In this document: one piece after another, positions 10,055 through 18,791 of the stretch
Layout of the letters: each line of letters begins with the position of its first letter
Position numbering within the stretch: the first letter of the stretch is position 1
Source: Arcobacter roscoffensis
GTDB lineage: Bacteria; Campylobacterota; Campylobacteria; Campylobacterales; Arcobacteraceae
Assembly (NCBI RefSeq): GCF_024267655.1
Contig: NZ_CP100595.1
Coordinates: 1,302,001 to 1,366,000, forward strand
DNA: 64,000 nt
Reading direction: 5' to 3'
Position numbers and translations under genes: made by a program
The notes under the pieces: model-generated
Told to the model about the DNA's origin: nothing
What the model saw: the letters and a program-made list of their open reading frames with translations, nothing else
The model's database searches: none

Positions 10055-10878
10055 TAAACAGGGTTTCCTAAAAGCTTGCTTGAAGATTTAGATTCTGTTT
10101 TTTGATTTCTAACTTTTGTTTGTGTTGATTCAATTTTTTCAATTACTCTTTGAATATTTGCAATTCTTGTACTTGAACTTGGGTGAGTTGAAAAAAACTC
10201 ATTTGTTTGTTTTTTACCCTTACTCATATTTTTCCAAAAGTTTAAAGCTTCATGTATATCATAATTAGCTTTTGCCATAAGATAAATACCTATTTCATCA
10301 GCTTCACTTTCTTGCAATCTTCCATAAGGAAGCATGACACCTAGTTGACTACCTACTCCATAAGCTTGATTAAATACATTTGTGTATTCAGGAGCAGTTG
10401 AAGCTAATACCACATTTCCTATTACTTGTAATCCTTGTTGAACCATAGCAGAACTCATTCTTTCAGCTCCATGTCGAGCTAGTGCATGGGCAACCTCATG
10501 GGCCATTACAGTTGCTAATTGGTCATCGTTTTGAGCAACTTCTAAAATACCTGTATAAACAACAACTTTTCCACCAGGTAAACAAAAGGCATTTTTAGCT
10601 TTATTTTTTACTAAGTTAAATTCCCATTTAAAATCAGGTCTTTTTGCAACTTGGGCTATTTTTAGACCAATATTTTGAACTCTTCTTGCATCAGTAGTAT
10701 TTGTAAGAACTTCTGATTTTGAAAGGGCTTGTTTATATGACTTTTCACCTAGAGCTAACTCTTCTTTTGGTGACATAAAAATCATTTGTGATCTGTTTGT
10801 GTAGGGTGTTTTTTGAGTACAACCTAAAATGATTAGTGAAAGCAGCGTTATAAAAATTAGATTTTTTAAGAACTTCAT
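10051..10878 (-). CDS. M48 family metalloprotease lipoprotein
   Basis: A 275-residue protein with a lipobox (LIILGC) and the zinc protease motif HEVAHALARHG (His127, Glu128, His131), plus a downstream QESEADEIG that supplies the third zinc ligand. This matches periplasmic M48 proteases of the LoiP/YcaL/BepA group, which clear misfolded outer-membrane or periplasmic proteins. No TPR domain follows, so it is closer to the short LoiP/YcaL form. It lies 41 bases after the acyltransferase/hydrolase gene on the same strand and may be the last gene of the fatty-acid operon, though a functional link is not evident. Confidence 0.85.
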   Translation of the reverse strand: MKFLKNLIFITLLSLIILGCTQKTPYTNRSQMIFMSPKEELALGEKSYKQALSKSEVLTNTTDARRVQNIGLKIAQVAKRPDFKWEFNLVKNKAKNAFCLPGGKVVVYTGILEVAQNDDQLATVMAHEVAHALARHGAERMSSAMVQQGLQVIGNVVLASTAPEYTNVFNQAYGVGSQLGVMLPYGRLQESEADEIGIYLMAKANYDIHEALNFWKNMSKGKKQTNEFFSTHPSSSTRIANIQRVIEKIESTQTKVRNQKTESKSSSKLLGNPVY

Positions 10879-10919
10879 TTTGGTTCCTTGTGTGTTTTTT
10901 CTTATTATACTAAAACTTT

Positions 10920-13052
10920 TTAGTGTAGAAACTGTGAATATAGGTTGTTTTTAATAAAGTTTAATATTATCTCAAATAACTCATCTTTCCCCTCACCTTT
11001 AACTATTATATGTCTGTTGGCTTCTATTATTTGTAAATCTTTATTTTGTGAGTTTATTTTTTCATGTATTTCATAAGCACTACTAGCATTTACTACTGGG
11101 TCATCTTTTGCTTGAAGTATCAAGCAAGGTTGTGTTACATTTTTTAGATTTTTTCTTGTGATTTCCATTAGTAAGCTTAGTTGTTTGATTGATTCTATAT
11201 AAAACTTATCATAGTTTACATCAGGGTTTTCTGAGTTGTTATCTATATAGTCTTTTGAATAGTCATTGTTATTAAATCGTTTTACTAGATCATTCCAAAA
11301 AGATACAGCAGGAAGTAGGGCTTTTACTCTTATGTCTTTTAGATTTAATGCTGCATTTATACATATAATAGCTGTAAATTCATGATACTTTTTATTTGAA
11401 CTTAAAAGACTTAATAATCCACCTGTTGAAAAGCCTACTATAAATACTTTTTTGTATTTTATAGATGCTATTGTTATAGTTTGAGATACACTTTTATACC
11501 AATCTTCCCATTTCTTATCTTTTAAATCCTCAGGGCTAGTTCCATGACCATCAAGTCTAGGAGAGTAAACAGCAAAACCAGCAGAGTGTAAATATATGCT
11601 TAACTCTTCAACTTCTTTTGGGCTTGAGGAAAAACCATGTACGGTGATAATACAAGTATCACTTGATTCTAAATCAAGATATTTATTCTCACCAATATTT
11701 ATATCTTTTACATCCGCAAACTCTTTAAACTTCATATAACTTTTTAAATATGAGTCTTTTTGTTGTTTCCTAAGAAGTTTAACTATCTTTTTATTTATTT
11801 TTTCTTCATTATTATTTACATATTCTTTTGCTAACTTTACGACACTTTCATTTACTAAGACTTCATTTAGTATGACTTTTAATATATTTTTTAATCTAAT
11901 TGAGTGATGAGTATAACTAGCTAAAAGTTTTTGTTTATTAATTATATATTCATCATTTGAATCATAAATAATTTCATCTGTTAAAGCAATCTTTAAAACC
12001 TCTTCATACTGTTTATATTTTTCATATGAAATTAGATATATTAAATCTTTATCTATATCATCATCTAAAAAATAGTCTCTATTTCTTAGTTTGTTTATTA
12101 CAAGATAGATTAGTCTTTTAAATATTTTTATATTAATTCTTTTTTTTGGATATAAGAAAAGTATTAATATAAAAATATGGTCAAAATTGATAGTCAATGA
12201 TTGATAAATTTTATTCATAAAGTTATGTGTAGTTTCATATCTAATAGCACTTATAGTTTTTGCATGATTAGGTTCTTTTGAATAATCTTTTAAAAGCTCC
12301 TTTGTACTAATAGGCTCTAAGACTTGTATTATTATTTTTGAGTTTAAAACTATGTTACTCTCTATTTCTAACTCTTCTTTAAAGTTATCTCCTATACTAT
12401 CCATAAGTTTTTCAACCATGTCAACTAAAAAGTTTCTGCCATGTCTTATTTTGGAGTATGAGATATTTATAGGAACTATCATAGTGTCATTTTCATTTAT
12501 CTCACTACAATCATTTATAAAATATTTTCTTTGAAATTTCTTGAAATTTTTTACTTTATGATTAAAATAGTCTTCTCTTAAAGCTTGAGAAAGTAGGGCA
12601 AAATAACTAGCTCCTGTATAAACTCTTTGACAAGTTCCATCTATTTTTACACAGAAGTGTTTACCTATTTTTTCAATATCTTTAGCTTTTACCATTCTTC
12701 CTTCAGGAAAAACCATCCAATCCTTGCAAGATGTTATTAAATCTCCAAGGATATGGTTGTTTCTTAGGGGGTCTGATTTTTTCATAGCCCCAAGGTTACT
12801 TAAAAAGTCTCCAAAATATGTTTTAAATAGTGAATCATCAGCAATAACTCCTACTTTTTTACCTGTAAGATTATACATAGTATATGGTACAAGCATTGCT
12901 TCTGTTCTTGTAAAATGATTTGCCACAAAAATTCTTGGATTATTTTTTGGAATATTCTCTATTCCTTTTACTTCTACATTTGCATCTAGAATTTTTTCTA
13001 ACAAACTTAAAATATACCCATTAGTATTTATTAACAAATCTTTCTTTTTCAT
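10920..13052 (-). CDS. PlsC-like acyltransferase fused to an alpha/beta hydrolase
   Basis: A 710-residue two-enzyme fusion. Residues about 20-250 resemble glycerolipid acyltransferases: VANHFTRTE (His46, Glu51; the family usually has H-x4-D), then FPEGRMVK and a PlsB/PlsC-like VPINISYS. Residues about 250-455 are charged, helical and unassigned. Residues about 460-705 form an esterase/lipase-type hydrolase: VHGFSSSPKEVE (oxyanion region), Ser542 in GFSTGG, an Asp in AKDDPVV and a His in ANRHIIV, i.e. a full triad. The gene overlaps fadE by 4 bases (ATGA), so it is a translationally coupled member of the beta-oxidation operon. The hydrolase may release fatty acids and the acyltransferase may re-esterify them; the substrates are inferred. 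Confidence 0.75.
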   Translation of the reverse strand: MKKKDLLINTNGYILSLLEKILDANVEVKGIENIPKNNPRIFVANHFTRTEAMLVPYTMYNLTGKKVGVIADDSLFKTYFGDFLSNLGAMKKSDPLRNNHILGDLITSCKDWMVFPEGRMVKAKDIEKIGKHFCVKIDGTCQRVYTGASYFALLSQALREDYFNHKVKNFKKFQRKYFINDCSEINENDTMIVPINISYSKIRHGRNFLVDMVEKLMDSIGDNFKEELEIESNIVLNSKIIIQVLEPISTKELLKDYSKEPNHAKTISAIRYETTHNFMNKIYQSLTINFDHIFILILFLYPKKRINIKIFKRLIYLVINKLRNRDYFLDDDIDKDLIYLISYEKYKQYEEVLKIALTDEIIYDSNDEYIINKQKLLASYTHHSIRLKNILKVILNEVLVNESVVKLAKEYVNNNEEKINKKIVKLLRKQQKDSYLKSYMKFKEFADVKDINIGENKYLDLESSDTCIITVHGFSSSPKEVEELSIYLHSAGFAVYSPRLDGHGTSPEDLKDKKWEDWYKSVSQTITIASIKYKKVFIVGFSTGGLLSLLSSNKKYHEFTAIICINAALNLKDIRVKALLPAVSFWNDLVKRFNNNDYSKDYIDNNSENPDVNYDKFYIESIKQLSLLMEITRKNLKNVTQPCLILQAKDDPVVNASSAYEIHEKINSQNKDLQIIEANRHIIVKGEGKDELFEIILNFIKNNLYSQFLH

Positions 13053-15409
13053 TTTGAAGCCTTATACTCCTCAACACTGAAAGAATCTACACTTACAACT
13101 TCTTGTTTTAATTCATGAGCTTCTTTCATAGATGCTGCTTTTTCTTTATTGATTAAACCTTTTTCTATAAGTTGTTTAATCATCTCATCAAATTCACCTG
13201 CAACTACAGTGTTCTCTTTGATTGCAGTTTTTAAGATTTTGAAACTATCTTGATTTATTCTATTTAATTTAACTGCTTTTTGTAGTTTTGCAAATCTGTC
13301 TTCATCATTTTTATCAACAAAGATGTTTGAGCAAAGTTCACTTAAACTCTCTTCATTTTTTAATGTATCAATAATTTTTGCATTTAATTTATCGTCAGCT
13401 TTAACTCCAAAAGGATTTAATTTTACTATTGGTAAAAGCCAAGATAATCCACCAAGATTTGAGATAAGTTCTTCTCTTGCTATTTGAATATCATTAAAAC
13501 AATAATCACAAATGTATGTAACTAAAGCTTTATGTTCTTCTTTTGGATTATTTTCAAACTCTCTTAATGTAGCAGTAATTAAGTAAAGGTTTGAAAGTAT
13601 ATCTCCAAATCTAGCACTTATATTTTCTCTTTTTTTAAGTGCAGGTCCTAAAATACCTAAAGCAACATTTGCTAAGAATGTAAACTCAGAACTAACCCAA
13701 GTTACTTTTTGTTTATATCTAGTAAACTCACCTTTTTCACAAATAATATGACCTCTTGTAAGATAATAAAATAGTGATTTACAAAATGAACTATATCCTA
13801 GATTCACATGGGCAAAAAAGCCTTTATCAAAACTCTCAATATTATTTGATCTTAAAGCATTTATTTCTTTATAGATATATGGATGAGATTTTATTAAACC
13901 TTGTCCAAATTGCATTAAATTTCTTGTTAAGATATTTGCTCCCTCAACTGTAATAGAAATAGGTAAAGCAAAATAAGCATGAGCTAAAAGGTTGTTTTTA
14001 CCTCTAATAATAGCACTACCACCTAAAACATCCATAGAGTCATTTATAACTTCTCTAAACTTCTCAGTTGCATGATATTTCATAACTGAATTAATAACAC
14101 CTGGTTTCTCACCATTATCAATTGCATCTAAAGTATAGTTTCTACTTGCATTTAACATATAAGTAAAAGCAGCAACTTTAGCAATTTTTTCTTCAACACC
14201 TTCAAAGTGGTCTATACTTAAACCAAATTGTTCTCTTAATTGTGAGTATGAACTTACAATATTTAAAGCATATTTACTTCCACCTAAAGATACAGAAGGA
14301 AGTGAAATACCACGACCAATAGATAAAGATTCAACTAACATTTGCCAACCTTTACCAATGCCATCAACACCACCAATAATATCTTCTAAATCAATAATTA
14401 CATCTTTCCCATATAAAGGCGAGTTTACAAAAGGAATTGTAAGTGGGTCATGTCTTCTTGAGTTATCAACACCATCTTTTTTATGGTCAACTAAACCAAA
14501 AGTAATTCCAAGATTTTCTTCTTTTCCTAGTAAATGCTCAGGATCTTTTAAAACAAAAGCAAGACCAATAAGTGTTGCTATATTTCCTAAAGTAATATAT
14601 CTTTTTTCAAAGTTTAGTCTTATTCTAATTTTTCCTGAGTCATCTTTAAATAAAACACCATTAGATTTTATAGAAGTCGCATCACTACCTGCATTTGGTT
14701 CAGTTAGTCCAAAACAAGGCACTTGCTTACCTCTTGCTAAATCTTTTAGGTATTTGTCTTTTTGTTCATTAGTACCATGTTTTTCTATTAACTCAGCAGG
14801 TCCAAGTGAATTTGGAACCATAACTGTAATAGCTAAAACTTGAGATCTTGATACTAGTTTTTCAATTACTTTTGAGTGTGCTGTTGCACTAAATCCAAGA
14901 CCACCATATTTTTTAGGAACTATCATCCCAAAGAATTTTTTATCTTTGATAAACTGCCAAACCTCAGGACTTAAATCTCTATCTTGGAAAATCTCCCAAT
15001 CTGTAGTCATAGAACATAATTGTTCAACTTCATTATCTAAGAAAGCTTGTTCTTCTTCTGTAAGTTCAGTGATTTTCTCTTCTAAAACTTCACTAAAATT
15101 AACTCTTCCTTTAAAGTAGCTTGATTCAACCCAGTTTGTACCTGCTTGAAGTGCTGCTTCTTCAGTTTGAGAAATTTGAGGAAGTAAGCCATTTTTATTT
15201 ATAAAGTCAACAAGTTTTTTGGTAATAAACTTTATTCTTAAAGGCTGAATTAAAAATAATGCAGCTAAAGCAAAGAATATAAGCCAAGATATTACACCAA
15301 AGTCAAAGAATACAAATGAGTAAACTCCAACAACTGTAAAGTAAGTATATAATGGGAAACTCATATATCCCAAAACTAAAAGTATTAAAATTAAAATTAG
15401 TGTTTCCAT
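13049..15409 (-). CDS. fadE: Acyl-CoA dehydrogenase, FadE type
   Basis: A 786-residue protein close to the size of E. coli FadE (814). It has two or three N-terminal membrane helices (residues 1-60), an acyl-CoA dehydrogenase core (about 75-520, with FGLTEPNAGSDATS and ISLPSVSLGGSKYALN) and the C-terminal extension typical of FadE. It catalyses the first step of beta-oxidation, acyl-CoA to trans-2-enoyl-CoA, passing electrons to the respiratory chain. AGGAG lies ahead of the ATG. It overlaps fadB/J by 13 bases and the acyltransferase/hydrolase gene by 4, so the operon is tightly coupled. Confidence 0.9.
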   Translation of the reverse strand: METLILILILLVLGYMSFPLYTYFTVVGVYSFVFFDFGVISWLIFFALAALFLIQPLRIKFITKKLVDFINKNGLLPQISQTEEAALQAGTNWVESSYFKGRVNFSEVLEEKITELTEEEQAFLDNEVEQLCSMTTDWEIFQDRDLSPEVWQFIKDKKFFGMIVPKKYGGLGFSATAHSKVIEKLVSRSQVLAITVMVPNSLGPAELIEKHGTNEQKDKYLKDLARGKQVPCFGLTEPNAGSDATSIKSNGVLFKDDSGKIRIRLNFEKRYITLGNIATLIGLAFVLKDPEHLLGKEENLGITFGLVDHKKDGVDNSRRHDPLTIPFVNSPLYGKDVIIDLEDIIGGVDGIGKGWQMLVESLSIGRGISLPSVSLGGSKYALNIVSSYSQLREQFGLSIDHFEGVEEKIAKVAAFTYMLNASRNYTLDAIDNGEKPGVINSVMKYHATEKFREVINDSMDVLGGSAIIRGKNNLLAHAYFALPISITVEGANILTRNLMQFGQGLIKSHPYIYKEINALRSNNIESFDKGFFAHVNLGYSSFCKSLFYYLTRGHIICEKGEFTRYKQKVTWVSSEFTFLANVALGILGPALKKRENISARFGDILSNLYLITATLREFENNPKEEHKALVTYICDYCFNDIQIAREELISNLGGLSWLLPIVKLNPFGVKADDKLNAKIIDTLKNEESLSELCSNIFVDKNDEDRFAKLQKAVKLNRINQDSFKILKTAIKENTVVAGEFDEMIKQLIEKGLINKEKAASMKEAHELKQEVVSVDSFSVEEYKASK

Positions 15410-17505
15410 AATGTTTCTCCTGTATTGAAGTCTTTGTCTTGTTCTTGAAGTTTTAATAATAAAGAACTTGGTTTAAATCTTTCCCCGTAAGTCTTCTCAT
15501 ATTTTTCTAAACTTTTTACAAGATTTTTGATTCCAATTTTATTTGCTAGAGTACAAAGTCCACCTTTATATGGAGGGAAACCAGTTCCTGTAATCATAGC
15601 AAAGTCTATAATATTTGGATCATCAACAATTCCTTCTTCTAAACATCTTGAGGCTTCATTTATCATAATAAATATACATCTATTAATAATATCCTCGTCA
15701 TCTAAAATTTTACTCTTCTTATCTAGCAATTGCGTAACATTAGGGTTTACATCTTTTGCTTTTTTACCTTGATATGTATAAAAACCAGAACCTGTTTTAA
15801 CACCTAATTCTTTTTTGTTATAAATTTTCTCTATTAAAGGAGCAACAGGCATTCTGTTTCCATAAGACTCATTTAATATATTTGCAACTTTATAACCAAT
15901 ATCAATACCAACTGTATCAGCTAAAGTAAAAGGTCCCATTGGCATACCAAAGTTTTTGATAAGCTTATCAATATGTTTAATATCCCCATGCTCTTCTAAA
16001 ATAAATGCAGCTTCATTTAAATAAGGAAGTAAAATTCTATTTACAATAAACCCTGCACAATCTCCTACTAAAATAGGAGTTTTACCACAAGAGATTAAAA
16101 GCTCAAAAACTTTGTTAATAGTCTCTTTTGATGTATTTGAAGTTGGGATTACTTCTACTAAGGGCATCATATTTACAGGATTAAAGAAGTGAACTCCTAA
16201 GAAGTTTTCTTTATTTTTAATATCGCTTGAAAGTTTTTCTATAGATATTGATGAGGTATTTGTAGCAATAATTGCATCATCTTTCATACTATTTTCTAAA
16301 CTTTTAAAGGCTTCTTTTTTTGCTTTTTCATCTTCAATAATAGCTTCTATGGCAATATCACTATTTTTTAAACCTTCAAACTTATCTGTGTAAGTGATTT
16401 TATTTAGTTTAAAATCAACTTGATTTGCTGTCATTCTTCTTGTTTTTACTAAGAAGTCATATATTTTAGATACATCTTTTAAAATGCTATGAATTTGCTC
16501 AATTTTTCGCACTTTGATTCTAGTACTTTGAAGATATTTAGAAAATAGCCAGATAATACCTTTTCCCATAACTCCATTTCCTAAAATAACAGCATTGTTT
16601 ATAGGATTAGCAGTTTTCTCATAATTTTTATTTAGTTTTTGGAAAGTAAAAAATAGTTTAATCATATTTTTTGATTCATGAGTTATTGCTATTTTTGAAA
16701 ACTCTCTTGCTTCTACTTTTAAACCTTCATTAAATGATCTTGCAAAAGTATCTTTGATAACTTCTAAGGCTACATAAGGAGCTTTGAAATCTTTATTTAC
16801 TTTTTTTTCTAAGTTTTTATAGGCTTTTGAAAATACTATTTCTCTTAAAGGCCATGTTTCAAGTAAAGCGAATTTTTTTCTATTTTTAACTTCATTTTTT
16901 ATGGCTTTTTGTATAAACTCTTCAAGTTTAAACTCTTTTTGTCCATCATCAAAAATCTCATCTACAAGTTTTATTCTATATGCTTTTTTAGCATCAAGAT
17001 TTTTAGCACTTAAGATAATATCTAAGGCATTTACAAGTCCTACTATTTTTGGAGCTCTTAAACATCCTGCAAAACCTGGAAATATTCCTAATTTTATTTC
17101 AGGGAAAGCAAGCTTAGTTTTAGAACTTGTTGTTGCAACTCTATATGTACAAGCTAAAGCTAACTCTAAACCTCCACCCATACAAGCACCATTTATATAA
17201 GCGATTGATGGAAAAGGAAGATTTTCTAACTTATTAAAAATAGAGTGTACTTTCATAAGAAGTTCGTAAATCTCTTCTTCTTTACTTAAAGTCTCAATCT
17301 CTTCAATATCAGCACCAGCAATAAAAATATTTTTCTTTGCACTTTGAACTACTAGGGCTTTGATTGAAGAATTGTTTTTTATCACATCTAAAGTCTCATC
17401 AAATTCACTTAAGACTTTAGTTGATAGTTTGTTTACTTTTTCATTTTCTAAATCAAAAGTAATTCTTGCAATACCATCTTTGATTTCTAAATTTAAATTC
17501 TTCAT
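15397..17505 (-). CDS. fadJ: Beta-oxidation multifunctional protein: enoyl-CoA hydratase / 3-hydroxyacyl-CoA dehydrogenase
   Basis: A 702-residue two-domain enzyme of the FadB/FadJ alpha-subunit family. The N-terminal crotonase domain shows FIAGADIEEI and GACMGGGLELALACTYRV; the central NAD domain begins AVILGNGVMGKGI (GxGxxG), with HFFNPVNMMPLVEV and a C-terminal FPPYKGGL segment. It converts enoyl-CoA to 3-ketoacyl-CoA. The ATG at 17505 is preceded by GGAGG and starts 1 base after the thiolase stop; a longer in-frame start at 17547 would run into the thiolase gene. FadJ is preferred to FadB because of its FadI-like partner, but the choice is not firm. Confidence 0.88.
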   Translation of the reverse strand: MKNLNLEIKDGIARITFDLENEKVNKLSTKVLSEFDETLDVIKNNSSIKALVVQSAKKNIFIAGADIEEIETLSKEEEIYELLMKVHSIFNKLENLPFPSIAYINGACMGGGLELALACTYRVATTSSKTKLAFPEIKLGIFPGFAGCLRAPKIVGLVNALDIILSAKNLDAKKAYRIKLVDEIFDDGQKEFKLEEFIQKAIKNEVKNRKKFALLETWPLREIVFSKAYKNLEKKVNKDFKAPYVALEVIKDTFARSFNEGLKVEAREFSKIAITHESKNMIKLFFTFQKLNKNYEKTANPINNAVILGNGVMGKGIIWLFSKYLQSTRIKVRKIEQIHSILKDVSKIYDFLVKTRRMTANQVDFKLNKITYTDKFEGLKNSDIAIEAIIEDEKAKKEAFKSLENSMKDDAIIATNTSSISIEKLSSDIKNKENFLGVHFFNPVNMMPLVEVIPTSNTSKETINKVFELLISCGKTPILVGDCAGFIVNRILLPYLNEAAFILEEHGDIKHIDKLIKNFGMPMGPFTLADTVGIDIGYKVANILNESYGNRMPVAPLIEKIYNKKELGVKTGSGFYTYQGKKAKDVNPNVTQLLDKKSKILDDEDIINRCIFIMINEASRCLEEGIVDDPNIIDFAMITGTGFPPYKGGLCTLANKIGIKNLVKSLEKYEKTYGERFKPSSLLLKLQEQDKDFNTGETLWKH

Positions 17506-17506
17506 T

Positions 17507-18781
17507 TTACACCTCCAATAAGAAAGCTGCACCTTGTCCACCACCAATACATAGTGTTGCTAAGGCTTTTTTAGCTTTTCTTCTTCTAAGTTCTTTAAGT
17601 GCAGTTAAAACTATTCTAGCTCCACTCATTCCAACAGGGTGACCAAGAGCTATAGCTCCACCATTTACATTTAATATAGATTCATCAATTTCGCCAATTG
17701 CATCACTTCCAAAAGTTTTTTTACAAAAGCTTTTTGATTTAAAAGCTTCTAGATTTGCTATTACTTGTGCTGCGAAGGCTTCATTTAACTCTATTACATC
17801 TATATCTTTTAGTGAAGTTCCTGTTTTATCGAAAAGTTTTTTACTTGCATAAACAGGTCCTAAACCCATTCTTGAAGCTTCTAGTCCTGCATAAGAGTAG
17901 TCACTTATAAAACCAAGTGGTTCAAGATTTAACTCTTTTGCTTTTGATTCCGTAGTAACTATTAAACTACAAGCTCCATCTGATACTTGTGATGAGTTTC
18001 CAGCTGTTACTGTTCCACTTAATCTATCAAAAATAGGTCTTAGTTTCGAAAGGCTTTGAATATTTTGATTTAGTCTTACCCCATCATCATCAATAATCGA
18101 AGCATCTTTTGTCATAATAGGATGAATTTCATCTTTTAAAACACCATCTTCTATAGCTTTTTGAGCTTTTAGGTGAGAGTTTAGGGCATATTCATCTTGA
18201 GATAATCTGCTGATTTTAAACTCATTTGCTAGGTTTTCAGCTGTAATACCCATAATTCTTCCAGAAATTGGGTCTGTTAAGCCAGAGATTAATCCAATCA
18301 CAGGTTTTAAAAAGATTGGTCTAAAAGTTCCTAATATTTTAAGTTTTTCTTGGAAATTTCGAGCATAAGTTAGTTTTGTAATAAGTCTTCGTAATTTGTC
18401 ACTATGAAGTAGAGGAATATTACTCATAGATTCAACTCCACCTGCTAGGTATAAATCCCCTTGGTTTGTTTGAATCTTTTCAATTGCTGATGAAATTGCT
18501 TGCATTCCAGAAGCACAGTTTCTATGAACTGTGTACGCAATTGTACTTTGTGGAAAACCAGCTTTTATAGCTAATACTCTTGCTATGTTTGCTGCATTTG
18601 CTGGTTGTGCTACATTTCCTATTATTACTTCATCAAAAAGTTTGTAATCAAGATTATTTCTACTTACAAGTTCTTTTGTAATAATAGCTCCAAGTGTATC
18701 TGCACTAACTAAATCTAATTTGCCATTTGCTTTAGCGATAGGACTTCTAAGTCCGTCTATTATTGCTATTCTTTCTTTCAT
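17507..18781 (-). CDS. fadI: Acetyl-CoA C-acyltransferase (3-ketoacyl-CoA thiolase), FadI type
   Basis: A 424-residue thiolase with the acyl-accepting Cys89 in HRNCASGMQAIS, the GGVESMSNIP segment, ALGHPVGMSGAR and the C-terminal Cys in LCIGGGQGA. It cleaves 3-ketoacyl-CoA with CoA to give acetyl-CoA. The length is nearer FadI (about 436) than FadA (about 387), and an extended loop around residues 130-160 fits the FadI form. AGGAG lies ahead of the ATG. It sits between the acyl-CoA ligase (10 bases upstream) and the multifunctional protein. Confidence 0.88.
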   Translation of the reverse strand: MKERIAIIDGLRSPIAKANGKLDLVSADTLGAIITKELVSRNNLDYKLFDEVIIGNVAQPANAANIARVLAIKAGFPQSTIAYTVHRNCASGMQAISSAIEKIQTNQGDLYLAGGVESMSNIPLLHSDKLRRLITKLTYARNFQEKLKILGTFRPIFLKPVIGLISGLTDPISGRIMGITAENLANEFKISRLSQDEYALNSHLKAQKAIEDGVLKDEIHPIMTKDASIIDDDGVRLNQNIQSLSKLRPIFDRLSGTVTAGNSSQVSDGACSLIVTTESKAKELNLEPLGFISDYSYAGLEASRMGLGPVYASKKLFDKTGTSLKDIDVIELNEAFAAQVIANLEAFKSKSFCKKTFGSDAIGEIDESILNVNGGAIALGHPVGMSGARIVLTALKELRRRKAKKALATLCIGGGQGAAFLLEV

Positions 18782-18791
18782 GATGGCTCTC

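Noticed and set aside
14358-14843. 161-codon ORF on the plus strand
   Set aside because: It lies wholly antisense inside fadE, has no ribosome site or recognisable domain, and the FadE frame is clearly real.
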